Source: Betaproteobacteria bacterium HGW-Betaproteobacteria-7
GTDB taxonomy: Bacteria; Pseudomonadota; Gammaproteobacteria; Burkholderiales; Rhodocyclaceae
NCBI GenBank assembly: GCA_002840765.1
Contig: PHCE01000022.1
Span: forward strand, 1 to 64,000
Length of the DNA: 64,000 bases
Direction of reading: 5' to 3'
Below are positions 1-8,604 of the stretch, piece by piece. The notes below the pieces were generated by a model. The model had not been told where the DNA came from, made no database searches, and worked only from the letters and a program-made list of their open reading frames with translations. Position 1 is the first letter of the stretch; the number at the start of each line of letters is the position of its first letter. Made by a program: the position numbers and the translations under genes.

Positions 1-224
1 ACAGGTAAGGGTGAAACGGCGAGGTAAGAGCTCACCGCGTCCACGGTAACGGCGGACGGCACGGTAAACCCCATCCGGAGCAAGACCAAATAGGGAAGCA
101 TCAGGCGTGGCCCGCGCTGCTTCCGGGTAGGTTGCTTGAGCCTGTCGGTGACGGCAGGCCTAGAGGAATGATTGCCGAACCTCGCGAGAGGGGAACAGAA
201 CCCGGCTTATCGGCCGGCTTTCCA
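1..224 (+). ncRNA. rnpB: RNase P RNA, 3' part (5' end outside window)
   Basis: This is the catalytic RNA of ribonuclease P, which matures tRNA 5' ends. The universally conserved blocks are readable: GGTGAAACGGCG near position 10, the ACCCCATCCGGAGCAAGACC block at about 67-86, TAGAGGAATGATTGCC near 160-177, and the terminal ACAGAACCCGGCTTATCGG at about 195-213. The 5' part, including the first P4 strand, lies before the window. The 3' end is placed by analogy with E. coli and may be off by a few bases. No T-rich terminator follows; the next gene begins 18 bases on. Confidence 0.95.
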
Positions 225-241
225 CCACATACAATGCGCGC

Positions 242-1372
242 ATGAATCACCTCTTAGAATGGTCGGAAAACGGCCAGATCCGCCGCGCACGCTGGCGCTC
301 TGAAGCTGGCCTGCCATTGCCGCAGGCGCTGGATGTCGTCGACGACAGCCTGTCTGCCGACGCCGCCTTCGCCGCGCTGGCTGCCGGCACGGCACTACTC
401 TGGCGTGGCGACTGGATGAATGCCCGGCAACTGATGCAGGCGCTGACCCGCCGGGCTGACCGCCATTTCGCGGTAAAGGCCGGGAGCCCCGCGATACCAG
501 CCGAAACCTTCGCCCGCCATCGCCAACGCCAGGGCCAGCGCGCCGCCTTGCTCGCCCGCCTGCTGGTACCCCTTGGCCCCGATTACAAGCTGCCGCTGCG
601 TCGCGCCCAGGATGTCCGCCCGGCCTGCCGCGAAGCCTGGGGCAAGCCGGACGGCGGCAACAGCGTAGTCGCCCTGCGCGAACTGCTGGCGGTGATCAGC
701 GCCTACGAATGGCGCAAGAAAGGGGTGCCGGTGGCCGCTGTTGGCGGAAGCATCCATCCGCACTACGGTGTCTTCTCGCCAGTGCGCGGCGAATACGTCG
801 ACCTGGTGGCGCAGGCGCCGCTGCCGCCCGGTTGCGAACGGGCTTTTGACATCGGCACCGGTTCCGGCGTGCTCGCCGCGGTGCTCGCCCGGCGCGGCTT
901 GACGGTCATCGCCACCGACACGGCGCCGCGGGCGCTGGCCTGTGCGGCGGAAAATGCCGAAAAACTTGGCTTGGCCGAGAAAATCAGCCTCGTCGAGACC
1001 GATCTGTTTCCCGAAGGCTGCGCCCCACTGGTCGTCTGCAATCCGCCCTGGTTGCCTGCCGAACCAAGCTCGCCGATTGAATACGCGATCTATGATCCTG
1101 ACTCGCGCATGTTGCGCGGCTTCCTCGGCGGGCTGAGGGAACACCTGGCACCGGGCGGCGAGGGCTGGTTGATCATTTCCGATATCGCCGAGCACCTCGG
1201 CCTGCGCTCCCGGCAGCAGCTGCTGGACTGGATTACCGGCGCCGGCCTGCAGGTGCTCGGCCGCCTCGATACACGGCCGCAGCACGGCAAGGTGGCCGAT
1301 CGCAGCGACCCGCTGCACGCGGCTCGGGCGGCCGAAGTCACCTCGTTGTGGCGGCTCGGTGTAGCCGATTAG
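242..1372 (+). CDS. Class I SAM-dependent methyltransferase, small-domain (HemK/PrmC-like) type
   Basis: Predicted S-adenosylmethionine-dependent methyltransferase of 376 residues. The C-terminal half carries the Rossmann signature: motif I DIGTGSGVLA at about residue 203, the acidic motif II stretch ATDTAPRAL at about 223, and motif IV VVCNPPWLP at about 262. The NPPW/NPPY motif is typical of enzymes that methylate an amide or exocyclic nitrogen, such as PrmC, PrmB or RsmC. The N-terminal 180 residues match no domain I recognise and may recognise the substrate. No clear Shine-Dalgarno precedes the ATG, which lies 18 bases after rnpB. The substrate cannot be assigned from sequence. Confidence 0.85.
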   Translation: MNHLLEWSENGQIRRARWRSEAGLPLPQALDVVDDSLSADAAFAALAAGTALLWRGDWMNARQLMQALTRRADRHFAVKAGSPAIPAETFARHRQRQGQRAALLARLLVPLGPDYKLPLRRAQDVRPACREAWGKPDGGNSVVALRELLAVISAYEWRKKGVPVAAVGGSIHPHYGVFSPVRGEYVDLVAQAPLPPGCERAFDIGTGSGVLAAVLARRGLTVIATDTAPRALACAAENAEKLGLAEKISLVETDLFPEGCAPLVVCNPPWLPAEPSSPIEYAIYDPDSRMLRGFLGGLREHLAPGGEGWLIISDIAEHLGLRSRQQLLDWITGAGLQVLGRLDTRPQHGKVADRSDPLHAARAAEVTSLWRLGVAD

Positions 1373-1477
1373 GTGGCGCCGTTCCGGGCGGCGGTGGAAA
1401 TTTTGCACGGCCGGGAAAATTCGTGGTCTCAGTTGCGTCTATCCATGTGTGGTAGGCAACAACCAAAGGAGACAATC

Positions 1478-1849
1478 ATGAAAACACCCAAACTGTTTCT
1501 CGCACTGATCCTTTCCCTCAGCGCCGCCGTCAGTTCGGCAGCCGATCCGGCGATGGTGTCGGATGGCGTGCTGACCGGCAGCAATGGCATGACTCTTTAC
1601 ACTTTCGACCGCGATACGGCGGGTAGCGGCAAGAGCGCCTGCAACGGCCCTTGCGCCACCAACTGGCCGCCGCTGTACGCCAAGGATGGCGACATGGCGA
1701 GCGGTGACTACAGCGTGATTGTCCGCGACGACGGCAAGAAGCAGTGGGCCCTGAAAGGCAAGCCACTGTATTTCTGGGGCAAGGACATGAAACCGGGTGA
1801 CCGTACCGGTGACGGTTTCAATAAAGTCTGGCGCGTCGCCAAGCCTTGA
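1478..1849 (+). CDS. Small secreted COG4315-type repeat protein
   Basis: Exported protein of 123 residues. A Sec signal peptide (MKTPKLFLALILSLSAAVSSA, cleavage after about residue 21) is followed by two copies of the short repeat typical of COG4315 'secreted repeat' proteins: GMTLYTFDRD near residue 38 and KPLYFWGKD near residue 97. A cysteine pair (CNGPC) lies between them. This family is widespread in bacteria, often periplasmic or lipid-anchored, and its biochemical role is unknown. The start was chosen at the ATG behind AAAGGAG; the reading frame stays open upstream to 1373, but that extension lacks a signal sequence. A strong hairpin follows the stop. Confidence 0.85.
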   Translation: MKTPKLFLALILSLSAAVSSAADPAMVSDGVLTGSNGMTLYTFDRDTAGSGKSACNGPCATNWPPLYAKDGDMASGDYSVIVRDDGKKQWALKGKPLYFWGKDMKPGDRTGDGFNKVWRVAKP

Positions 1850-1860
1850 ATCATTGAGGT

Positions 1861-1885
1861 AGTCCCCCGGCATTGCCGGGGGACT
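1861..1885. terminator. Strong GC hairpin after the secreted-protein gene
   Basis: Perfect 11-bp inverted repeat (AGTCCCCCGGC / GCCGGGGGACT) with a 3-base loop, 12 bases after the stop codon. No T-run follows on either strand, so it may act as an RNA 3'-end stabiliser rather than a classical intrinsic terminator. Confidence 0.6.
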
Positions 1886-1964
1886 CACCCAAGTTTGACC
1901 TATACGTCGGTCGTTGTGAGTCGTCTATCTCGACCAAGAGAAGGAGATTCACGATGCTCGATTA

Positions 1965-3113
1965 TCACTCGTTGAGCAATACCCACTTGCCACCCTTGAC
2001 CACCATCATCACGCGGGCCCGCTGGTCCATGCCGTTGTGGTTTTGCGCGCTCATGTTGAAGATGCCTTGGGCGCCGACGACTTCGCGCGCTGTTTCGAGT
2101 GCGTTGCGCAGCGCCTGGCGGAATTCCGGCGTTCCCGGTTTGGCCGATTTCAGCGCCAGGGGTACGCTCTTCTGTAGCAGGAGGCCGGCATCGTAAGTAT
2201 TGGCACCGAAGGTGGACATCGTGCCGGCGCCGTATTTCGCCTCGTAGGCGGCGATGTAACCCTGGGCCACCGGCTTGATCGGGTTGCCCGCCGCCAGGTC
2301 GGCGGCGACCAGCATCGGCCCGCCCGCCATCAGCGTGCCTTCGACCGCCTTGCCGCCAATGCGGATGAAGTCATTGGTGGCGACGCCGTGCGTCTGGTAG
2401 ATGCGACCCTTGTAGCCCTTTTCCTGCAGGCCGGCTTGCGGCATGACCGCCGGGCTGCCGGTGGCGGCGATGAGCACGGCGTCGGGGCGGGCGGCAATCA
2501 ATTTGAGTACCTGGCCGGTCGCTGACTGGTCGGTACGGTTGTAGCGTTCGCTGGCCACCAGTCGCAGGCCGGCCTTTTCCGCCAGCGGGGCGAAGACCTT
2601 GAACCAGTTCTCGCCATAGGGGTCGTTGAAGCCGATGAAGCCGACCGTCTTGACGCCGGCCGCGGTCATGTTTTCGAGCATGGCCTCGGCAATCAGGTCG
2701 TCGTTCTGCGTGGTCTTGAACACCCAGCGCTTACGCTCGTCCATTGGCAGGATGATGGCCGACGAGCCGACCGTGGTCAGCAGCGGCACTTGCGATTCGG
2801 CGATGAAGTCGAGGATGGCCAGCGCTGCCGGTGTCGTGGTCGGGCCGATCAGGGCATCGACCTTGTGCTCGCTGATCAGCTTCTTGACGTTGGTGACGGC
2901 GTTGGTCGGGTCGGAGGCATCGTCGAGGACGATGTAGGAGACCTTCTGACCACCCATCTCGGTGGGCAGCAAGGCAACGGTGTTTTTCTGCGGGATGCCG
3001 ACGACGGCCGTCGGGCCGGTCGACGAGGCGATGACGCCAATCTTGATGTCGGCCAGCACGGCGCTGCTGGCGAGCAGGAGAACGAGAAGGGAAGAAAGCT
3101 TGCGACCGGCCAC
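1965..3113 (-). CDS. Branched-chain amino-acid-type ABC transporter substrate-binding protein
   Basis: Periplasmic solute-binding protein of the LivK/Peripla_BP_6 family, 382 residues with the chosen start. The N-terminus is a signal peptide (MAGRKLSSLLVLLLASSAVLA) and the mature protein begins DIKIGVIASSTGPTA, the family's usual first strand and binding loop. The family fold continues through GPTTTPAALAI and TVGFIGFNDPYGENW. The start is a GTG at 3113 preceded by GAGGAG seven bases away; the frame is open another 99 codons upstream but without signal features. No permease or ATPase genes are adjacent, so it is an orphan binding protein that must pair with a transporter elsewhere or serve a sensor. 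The ligand is unknown. Confidence 0.88.
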   Translation of the reverse strand: MAGRKLSSLLVLLLASSAVLADIKIGVIASSTGPTAVVGIPQKNTVALLPTEMGGQKVSYIVLDDASDPTNAVTNVKKLISEHKVDALIGPTTTPAALAILDFIAESQVPLLTTVGSSAIILPMDERKRWVFKTTQNDDLIAEAMLENMTAAGVKTVGFIGFNDPYGENWFKVFAPLAEKAGLRLVASERYNRTDQSATGQVLKLIAARPDAVLIAATGSPAVMPQAGLQEKGYKGRIYQTHGVATNDFIRIGGKAVEGTLMAGGPMLVAADLAAGNPIKPVAQGYIAAYEAKYGAGTMSTFGANTYDAGLLLQKSVPLALKSAKPGTPEFRQALRNALETAREVVGAQGIFNMSAQNHNGMDQRARVMMVVKGGKWVLLNE

Positions 3114-3181
3114 GACGATGCTCCTCAGGAATGGAATTCGCCGATTATAAGCAGGTGTCGGCCAGTGCGGCCGGCGGCCAT

Positions 3182-3382
3182 TCAGTCGAAGAGATCGGGT
3201 TGCGGCTGGCTCAGGCTGTGGCGCTTGACGGTGAAGCGCACGGGCGCTCCCTGGCGGCCGATGGCCTCGACGATCAGATGGCCAGCCACCGCTTCGGCAA
3301 CGACGCGAACGTTGCGCCGGCCGGCCCTGGTTTGGCCGGCGTAGGTGGCGAGTGCTCCGGGAGTTGGCAGCCAGCGAGACAT
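3182..3382 (-). CDS. Conserved-looking small protein, function unknown
   Basis: A 66-residue basic protein (MSRWLPTPGALATYAGQTRAG...) ending in PQPDLFD. Composition and codon use resemble a real gene rather than a shadow, and no larger gene covers the interval. The pattern (short N-terminal helix, then VVAEAVAGHLIVEAIGRQG-like strands and a polar tail) suggests a small alpha/beta or beta-barrel fold. No Shine-Dalgarno is obvious. It lies 68 bases upstream of the solute-binding protein gene on the same strand, so the two may be co-transcribed. I do not recognise the family. Confidence 0.5.
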   Translation of the reverse strand: MSRWLPTPGALATYAGQTRAGRRNVRVVAEAVAGHLIVEAIGRQGAPVRFTVKRHSLSQPQPDLFD

Positions 3383-3490
3383 GGCGGCGATGATAGTACA
3401 CGCCTCCCATTCGCGCCAGCCGGCGCTGCCGGCCAGGCGAAGTCGCCAGCTCCGGCCGCCTTGGCGGAGGGGTTTAGCCCTCCGCGGGTG

Positions 3491-3742
3491 TCAGCTCTTG
3501 ACGCCGGGCTTGCGGCCGGGGGCGGCCGAGGGGATGTAACCGGCGACGCGGCAGAAAATGCCTTCGATCGGTTTGCCATCTTTGAAGGTGGTCATGCTGC
3601 AGGTCGAGATGGCCTTTTGCGCCGACAGTTCCTGCAGGGTGTTGCGAACCTCCTGCAGGCCGATGCCGGTGCCCTTGGCGATGTCGGCGTCGAGCAGCTG
3701 GCCGTGCTTCTTGAGGTGCGTGAGGATGGATTCGCTATGCAT
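3491..3742 (-). CDS. Small winged-helix-like DNA-binding protein
   Basis: An 83-residue protein. The N-terminal 60 residues read like a compact winged helix: HSESILTHLKKHGQLLDADIAKGTGIGLQEVRNTLQELSA has three helices with a GTGIGLQEVR recognition-helix pattern, followed by a strand-rich wing with two cysteines (STCSM, IFCRV). The tail is proline-rich and basic (SAAPGRKPGVK). The start at 3742 was chosen over the ATG at 3772 because AGAAAGG precedes it and the predicted fold starts there. It sits downstream of tRNA-Ile2 and a long inverted repeat. The fold is inferred from pattern only; a repressor role is possible but not shown. Confidence 0.6.
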   Translation of the reverse strand: MHSESILTHLKKHGQLLDADIAKGTGIGLQEVRNTLQELSAQKAISTCSMTTFKDGKPIEGIFCRVAGYIPSAAPGRKPGVKS

Positions 3743-3764
3743 GATGAACCTTTCTGGAAGTGCC

Positions 3765-3822
3765 GATTGCATCCACCGTCCCGACCGTAACCGAAGTAGC
3801 GGTCAGGACGGTGGATGCAATC
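3765..3822. repeat. 23-bp inverted repeat with 12-base loop
   Basis: Arms 3765-3787 and 3800-3822 pair over 23 positions with one mismatch (CCGTCCCGACCG against CGGTCAGGACGG). It lies between the tRNA and the small winged-helix gene. Its length and near-perfection exceed a normal terminator and suggest an extragenic palindromic repeat or an operator/cruciform. No T-run follows on the minus strand. Confidence 0.75.
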
Positions 3823-3827
3823 CAAAA

Positions 3828-3864
3828 AGCATCCGACCGATTCCCGAGGGACGGCTGTGATGCT
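3828..3864 (-). terminator. Likely intrinsic terminator of the tRNA transcript
   Basis: Seven bases downstream of the tRNA CCA end on the minus strand, AGCATC pairs with GATGCT across an imperfect GC-rich inner stem, followed immediately by a T-run (GCTTTTTGG). The stem is interrupted, so confidence is moderate. Confidence 0.5.
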
Positions 3865-3870
3865 CGTTAC

Positions 3871-3947
3871 TGGTGGGCCCGCAGGGACTTGAACCCTGGA
3901 CCAAAGGATTATGAGTCCTCTGCTCTGACCAACTGAGCTACAGGCCC
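3871..3947 (-). tRNA. tRNA-Ile2 (anticodon CAU, lysidine-modified type)
   Basis: A 77-nt tRNA with encoded CCA. Acceptor GGGCCTG pairs with CGGGCCC (one T-G wobble); D arm GCTCAGTTGGTCAGAGC; anticodon loop CTCATAA; T arm CAGGGTTCAAGTCCCTG. A CAU anticodon could mean Met or Ile2. The C4-G69 and C5-G68 acceptor pairs are the positive determinants known for TilS (tRNA-Ile lysidine synthetase), while E. coli elongator tRNA-Met has U4-A69 and A5-U68. The GGTC variable segment and GTTCAAGTCC also resemble E. coli ileX. I therefore favour Ile2, reading AUA after lysidine formation. It sits just downstream of rpoD. Confidence 0.88.
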
Positions 3948-3955
3948 GGTGACGC

Positions 3956-5929
3956 TTAGTTGTTGTTGCTGTCGATGAAGCTGCGCAGCTTGTCGGAACG
4001 GCTCGGGTGACGCAATTTGCGCAGGGCCTTGGCTTCGATCTGACGGATGCGCTCGCGGGTGACGTCGAACTGCTTGCCGACTTCCTCCAGCGTGTGATCG
4101 GTGTTCATTTCGATGCCGAAACGCATGCGCAGGACCTTGGCTTCGCGGGTCGTCAACGTGTCGAGAATTTCCTTGGTGACGCCGCGCAGGCTCGAGTACA
4201 TCGCTGCATCGGCCGGCGCCAGGGTGCCCTGGTCCTCGATGAAGTCGCCGAGATGGGAGTCGTCGTCGTCGCCGATCGGGGTTTCCATGGAGATTGGCTC
4301 CTTGGAAATCTTCATGATCTTGCGGATCTTGTCTTCCGGCATGTCCATCTTCTTCGCCAGGGTTGCCGGATCCGGCTCGGAGCCGGTTTCCTGCAGGATC
4401 TGGCGGCTGATCCGATTCATCTTGTTGATCGTTTCGATCATGTGCACCGGGATACGGATGGTCCGCGCCTGGTCGGCGATGGAGCGGGTGATGGCCTGAC
4501 GGATCCACCAGGTGGCGTAGGTGGAGAACTTGTAGCCACGGCGGTATTCGAACTTGTCCACGGCCTTCATCAGACCAATGTTGCCTTCCTGGATCAGGTC
4601 AAGGAACTGCAGGCCACGGTTGGTGTACTTTTTGGCGATGGAGATGACCAGGCGCAGGTTGGCTTCGGTCATTTCACGCTTGGCGCGGCGGGCCTTGGCT
4701 TCGCCGGTGGACATCTGCTTGTTGATGTCCTTGAGTTCCTTCAGCGGGATGCCGATGTGATCCTGCAGGGCGAGCAGTTTCTTCTGCTGTTCCTTGATAT
4801 CGGGAGCGCTGCGCGTGAGGATGGCAACGTAGCTCTTCGGCGCCGAGGTGATTTCGCCATCGACCCAGTCGAGGTTCACTTCGTTGCCCGGGAAGGACTG
4901 GATGAACTGTTGGCGCGGCATCTTGACGCGTTCGACACAGAGTTGCTGGATCTTGCGCTCGGAGCCGCGGACCTGCTCGACCATGCCGCGCACGCTGTCA
5001 CACAGGCGCTCGATGGAGCGCGAGGTGAAGCGGATGTTCATCAGCTCGTCGGAAATCTGCTGCTGCAACTTGAGGTAGGTCTTATCCTGCGAACCCTTGC
5101 TGGAGAGGGCCTTTTGCATCTTGGCGTGCAGCGCACGGATGACCGCGAAGCGTTCCAGGGCATCAGCCTTCAGCTGCAGCAGGGAGGCGGAAACGGCTGC
5201 TGCGCCGCTGCCTTCCTCGTCCTCGGATTCCTCGTCTTCGCTGGCTTCTTCCTCTTCCGGCACTTCAGCCGCCGGTTCGGCGACGACGGCATTCGGATCA
5301 ATCAGACCGTCAACCAGTTCGTCGATGCGCATTTCATCGGCTTCGACCTTGGCGGCGGAGTCGAGGATGTCGGCGATGGTCGTCGGGCAGGCGGAGATGG
5401 CCTGCACCATGTGCTTGAGGCCTTCCTCGATGCGTTTGGCGATCTCGATTTCGCCTTCGCGGGTGAGCAGTTCGACCGAGCCCATTTCGCGCATGTACAT
5501 GCGCACTGGGTCGGTGGTCCGGCCGAATTCGGAATCGACCGTGGACAGGGCCTGCTCGGCTTGTGCTTCGACTTCCTCGTCGTCGGCGGCGGAGGCGGTC
5601 GTGTCTGACATCAGCAGATCTTCGGCAGCGGGCGCTTCGTCGAAGACCTGGATGCTCATTTCGCTGAAGGTCGAAATGATCGCTTCGATACTTTCCGCAT
5701 CGACGACGTCATCCGGCAGATGGTCGTTGATTTCGGCGTAAGTCAGGTAGCCGCGTTCCTTGCCGAGCTTGATCAGCGCCTTCAGGCGCATCTTGCGCGC
5801 TTCGGCATCGAGCGGCTCTGGAGTCTCTGCCATCGCGCCTTCGAGCAGCGCCTTTTCGGCAGCTTTCTCCTTGGCTTTGCTGATGCGAGCCTTCGGAGCT
5901 TCCTTCGCGGTGTCTTTTGCCTTAGCCAT
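3956..5929 (-). CDS. rpoD: RNA polymerase primary sigma factor sigma-70
   Basis: Housekeeping sigma factor that directs core RNA polymerase to -10/-35 promoters; 657 residues. In order: a Lys/Ala-rich N-terminal extension, region 1.1 ([13 protein letters not shown]), region 1.2 ([21 protein letters not shown]), an acidic non-conserved region with an E/D-rich run near residue 220, region 2 ([16 protein letters not shown], then [18 protein letters not shown] for -10 recognition and melting), region 3, and region 4.2 ([20 protein letters not shown]) ending RSFIDSNNN. The ATG at 5929 starts the canonical MAKAKD; the frame remains open further upstream without a ribosome site. It is the last protein gene of the macromolecular synthesis operon and has its own extended -10 promoter. 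Confidence 0.97.
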   Translation of the reverse strand: MAKAKDTAKEAPKARISKAKEKAAEKALLEGAMAETPEPLDAEARKMRLKALIKLGKERGYLTYAEINDHLPDDVVDAESIEAIISTFSEMSIQVFDEAPAAEDLLMSDTTASAADDEEVEAQAEQALSTVDSEFGRTTDPVRMYMREMGSVELLTREGEIEIAKRIEEGLKHMVQAISACPTTIADILDSAAKVEADEMRIDELVDGLIDPNAVVAEPAAEVPEEEEASEDEESEDEEGSGAAAVSASLLQLKADALERFAVIRALHAKMQKALSSKGSQDKTYLKLQQQISDELMNIRFTSRSIERLCDSVRGMVEQVRGSERKIQQLCVERVKMPRQQFIQSFPGNEVNLDWVDGEITSAPKSYVAILTRSAPDIKEQQKKLLALQDHIGIPLKELKDINKQMSTGEAKARRAKREMTEANLRLVISIAKKYTNRGLQFLDLIQEGNIGLMKAVDKFEYRRGYKFSTYATWWIRQAITRSIADQARTIRIPVHMIETINKMNRISRQILQETGSEPDPATLAKKMDMPEDKIRKIMKISKEPISMETPIGDDDDSHLGDFIEDQGTLAPADAAMYSSLRGVTKEILDTLTTREAKVLRMRFGIEMNTDHTLEEVGKQFDVTRERIRQIEAKALRKLRHPSRSDKLRSFIDSNNN

Positions 5930-5962
5930 GAACACGTTCCATGTAATTGGAGAAAACCATAA

Positions 5963-5971
5963 ATTATACCA
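5963..5971 (-). promoter_or_regulatory. Perfect extended -10 element upstream of rpoD
   Basis: On the minus strand TGG precedes TATAAT, matching the extended -10 consensus TGnTATAAT exactly. It lies in the 46-bp dnaG-rpoD gap, with a predicted transcript start about 25-30 bases before the rpoD ATG. No good -35 is visible, as expected for an extended -10 promoter. It would let rpoD be made independently of rpsU-dnaG. Confidence 0.65.
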
Positions 5972-5975
5972 CAAC

Positions 5976-7712
5976 TTAGCTGCGATATTGCTGTGCAGCA
6001 AGCAGCTGTATGTAGGCCTGCTTTTCTGCGGCACTCAGTCCGGCGACGCCGAATTGCTGTGCTTTCGTCTGCAGTTCGGCGAATAGGCGCTTCTGTTCGC
6101 CGGAGCGGAGCTTTTCCAGCGTGTCGCAAAATTCCGTTTCGGCTTCCGTTTCGTCAAACGGTTGGCCAAGAAGTTCCGACGCAGCGTTCTCGATCATCAT
6201 TTCTTCCGGCAGGCCGCGCAGTTGTTCGCGCAGGACGGCATAGCTGCTGGCCTCCCGATTGCCGCTGACAAGCTGGTGCAGACGGGTCAGGGCAGGGCGT
6301 TCGGGGGTGTCGGGCAGCAGGTCAAGCGGTAGCTGGGCGGCGAGTTGGGGTTTGTGCAACACGATGCGCAACAAGTTGCGCGTCAGGGACGGGGCCGTAC
6401 GCCGGGCTTTCGGCGGCGCGGCGGGAATGAAGGATTTGAGGTCGCACAGGCGCTCGACTTCGCTCTGGGCGAAACCACTGGCCTCGGCCAGGCGCTTGAC
6501 CAGTTGTAGGCGCAGCAGCGGCGTCGGCAGCTTGAGCAGCAGCGGCTTGGCCTCGTAGATCAGTTGGGCCTTGCCTTCGGAACTGGTGAGGTCGCAGCGC
6601 TGGGCCAGTTCGCGCAGCAGGAAGTCGGATAGCGGCATGGCCTGGACGACCTGGCGGTCGAACTCGGCCTTGCCGTATTCGCGGATGTAGCTGTCCGGGT
6701 CGTGCTCCTGCGGCAGGAAGATGAAGCCGAGGCGCTTGTTGTCGGCCAGCGCCTCCAGCGAGTTCTCCAGCGCCCGCCAGGCGGCTTTGCGGCCGGCATT
6801 GTCACCGTCGAAGCAGAAAACGATGCGATCGACCTGGCGCAGCAGCTTGGTCACATGCGTTGCGGTGGTTGCTGTGCCGAGCGTCGCGACGGCGTTGCCG
6901 ACGCCGTTCTGCGACAGGGCGATGACGTCCATGTAGCCTTCGGTGACGATGGCGGTATCGGTGTCGCGCAGCGCCTGGCGAGCCTGCGGCAGGCCGAACA
7001 GCTCGCGCCCCTTCTCGAACAGGGGCGTCTCTGGCGAATTCAGGTATTTCGGCTCGCCCTGGTCGATGATGCGGCCGCCAAAGGCGATGATGTCGCCCTT
7101 GGGGTTGATGATCGGGATCATAAGCCGGTCGCGGAAACGGTCGTAGCGGCGGCCGGCTTCGTTGTCGATGACCAGGCCGGCGAGCTTCAGTTCCTCGGCG
7201 TTGTAGTCGGGAAACACCGCCTGCAGGTTCTGCCAGCCGTCCGGCGCGTAGCCCATACCGTAGCGAGCGGCAACCTCGCCGGTCAGCCCGCGCTTCTTGC
7301 AATACTCGATGGCGCGCGGCGAGGCCTTGAGCTGATCCTTGTAGTACTGGGCGGCGCAGGCCATGACGTCAAGCAGCGCACGCGTCTGGCCGGGCTTCTC
7401 GTCGTTGAAGCTGCGCCCTTCGCTTTCCGGCACCTGCATGCCGGCGCGCCCGGCCAGTTCCTTGATCGCATCGACGAAGCCAAGGCCCTGGTATTCCATG
7501 ACGAAGCCGATCGCCGTGCCATGGGCGCCGCAGCCGAAACAGTGGTAGAACTGCTTGGTCGGGCTGACCGTGAACGACGGGGATTTTTCGTTGTGGAAGG
7601 GGCAGCAGGCGGCGTAGTTGGCGCCCGCTTTCTTTAGCGGCACGTAGGTGTCGATCAGGTCGACGATGTCGACCCGGGCGATCAGATCCTGAATGAAGGA
7701 ATCCGGAATCAC
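5976..7712 (-). CDS. dnaG: DNA primase
   Basis: Synthesises RNA primers for replication; 578 residues, normal length. The N-terminal zinc finger is complete ([11 protein letters not shown] at about 36, then FHCFGCG-type [10 protein letters not shown]). The RNA-polymerase core has GMGYAPDGW near 166 and the Toprim acidic motifs [11 protein letters not shown] (about 262) and [11 protein letters not shown] (about 306). The C-terminal 140 residues correspond to the DnaB-interacting domain and are, as usual, poorly conserved. Third gene of the rpsU-yqeY-dnaG-rpoD operon, 12 bases after yqeY. Confidence 0.97.
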   Translation of the reverse strand: MIPDSFIQDLIARVDIVDLIDTYVPLKKAGANYAACCPFHNEKSPSFTVSPTKQFYHCFGCGAHGTAIGFVMEYQGLGFVDAIKELAGRAGMQVPESEGRSFNDEKPGQTRALLDVMACAAQYYKDQLKASPRAIEYCKKRGLTGEVAARYGMGYAPDGWQNLQAVFPDYNAEELKLAGLVIDNEAGRRYDRFRDRLMIPIINPKGDIIAFGGRIIDQGEPKYLNSPETPLFEKGRELFGLPQARQALRDTDTAIVTEGYMDVIALSQNGVGNAVATLGTATTATHVTKLLRQVDRIVFCFDGDNAGRKAAWRALENSLEALADNKRLGFIFLPQEHDPDSYIREYGKAEFDRQVVQAMPLSDFLLRELAQRCDLTSSEGKAQLIYEAKPLLLKLPTPLLRLQLVKRLAEASGFAQSEVERLCDLKSFIPAAPPKARRTAPSLTRNLLRIVLHKPQLAAQLPLDLLPDTPERPALTRLHQLVSGNREASSYAVLREQLRGLPEEMMIENAASELLGQPFDETEAETEFCDTLEKLRSGEQKRLFAELQTKAQQFGVAGLSAAEKQAYIQLLAAQQYRS

Positions 7713-7724
7713 GTGCCGGCTCCC

Positions 7725-8171
7725 TTAGGCGGTCAGGGCGGCCTTGACCAGCTTCGATACCTCGGCCATGTCGGCCTTGCCGGCCAGGCGCGGCTTTAGC
7801 ACGGCCATCAGCTTGCCCATGTCGGCCGGTCCCTTGGCGCCGGTTTCGGCCACTGCGGTAGCGACGGCGGCAGCGGTTTCCGCGCTGCTCATTTTTTCCG
7901 GCAGATAGGCGGCGAGTACCGAGATTTCGAATTTCTCCGCATCCGCCAGTTCCTGGCGACCGGCAGCTTCGTACTGGGTGACGCTGTCCTTGCGTTGTTT
8001 GGTTAGCTTTTCGATGACGGCGACGGTGGCGACATCGTCGAGTTCGACGCGCTCATCGACTTCCTTCTGCTTGACGGCGGCGAGCAGCAGGCGGATGGCG
8101 CTCAGGCGGGCCGTTTCCTTGGCCTTCATGGCCGTTTTCATGTCTTCGGTGATGCGGGCTTTGAGGCTCAT
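7725..8171 (-). CDS. yqeY: GatB/YqeY domain protein
   Basis: A 148-residue YqeY protein, homologous to the tail domain of the amidotransferase subunit GatB, with the family start SLKARITEDMKTAMKAKETARLSAIRLL and the KQRKDSV and PADMGKLMAVLKPRLAGKADM blocks. The domain has tRNA-binding character in GatB, but the function of free YqeY is not settled. It sits between rpsU and dnaG, a common insertion in the macromolecular synthesis operon outside enterobacteria. A terminator-like hairpin precedes it, so its expression probably depends on read-through from the rpsU promoter. Confidence 0.93.
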   Translation of the reverse strand: MSLKARITEDMKTAMKAKETARLSAIRLLLAAVKQKEVDERVELDDVATVAVIEKLTKQRKDSVTQYEAAGRQELADAEKFEISVLAAYLPEKMSSAETAAAVATAVAETGAKGPADMGKLMAVLKPRLAGKADMAEVSKLVKAALTA

Positions 8172-8193
8172 GCTCGTTCTTTTCGGAAATTCA

Positions 8194-8228
8194 AAGAAAA
8201 AAGCCGCCTGCAGGTTTGCGGGCGGCTT
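8194..8228 (-). terminator. Intercistronic terminator/attenuator after rpsU
   Basis: On the minus strand, AAGCCGCC (8221-8228) pairs with GGCGGCTT (8201-8208) around a short loop, followed by TTTTTTCTTT. It lies 25 bases after the rpsU stop. This matches the partial terminator known between rpsU and dnaG in E. coli, which keeps S21 output far above primase output. Confidence 0.85.
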
Positions 8229-8252
8229 CTTGTGCTCACGAGACTGACTGGA

Positions 8253-8465
8253 TCAGTACAGTTTCGGCGGCAGGGTCAGGCTACGGAGGCGCTTGTGCTG
8301 GCGTTTGACAGCAGCGGCAGCCTTGCGCTTGCGCTCGGCGGTGGGCTTTTCGTAAAACTCACGGGCGCGCAGCTCGGTCAGGAGGCCCGTCTTCTCGACA
8401 GTACGCTTGAAGCGGCGAATGGCCACCTCGAACGGCTCGTTTTCCTTGACACGAATGTTCGGCAT
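8253..8465 (-). CDS. rpsU: 30S ribosomal protein S21
   Basis: Small-subunit protein S21, 70 residues, highly basic. The sequence [20 protein letters not shown] is the canonical N-terminus, followed by the [17 protein letters not shown] block. The start at 8465 is preceded by AAGGGGG at good spacing; an upstream in-frame ATG (MIY-M) lies inside that ribosome site and is rejected. First gene of the macromolecular synthesis operon, with a good sigma-70 promoter about 90 bases upstream and a strong terminator-like hairpin directly behind it. Confidence 0.97.
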   Translation of the reverse strand: MPNIRVKENEPFEVAIRRFKRTVEKTGLLTELRAREFYEKPTAERKRKAAAAVKRQHKRLRSLTLPPKLY

Positions 8466-8556
8466 ATAAATCACCCCCTTCCGTTAGGCGCCTGCCAGGT
8501 CAAGTAATCGGCAGTGCGCGCAAAATTTGTGTCCGCATGATTGCGGAGAGCCGAAC

Positions 8557-8586
8557 AGTATATTGCAAAAAACCTTTTTGGCTCAA
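8557..8586 (-). promoter_or_regulatory. Sigma-70 promoter of the rpsU operon
   Basis: Minus strand TTGAGC (8586-8581), an 18-base AT-rich spacer, and TATACT (8562-8557). It gives a leader of about 85 bases before rpsU that contains a small hairpin (CCGCA / TGCGG at 8533-8546). The -35 lies only 19 bases from the tsaD start codon, so the two divergent genes must share this narrow control region. Confidence 0.75.
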
Positions 8587-8604
8587 GTGTTAAAATGTGC
8601 GCCG

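Noticed and set aside
3871..3947. Elongator tRNA-Met
   Set aside because: The anticodon CAU is compatible, but the C4-G69/C5-G68 pairs and the T-arm pattern match lysidine-type tRNA-Ile2 rather than tRNA-Met.
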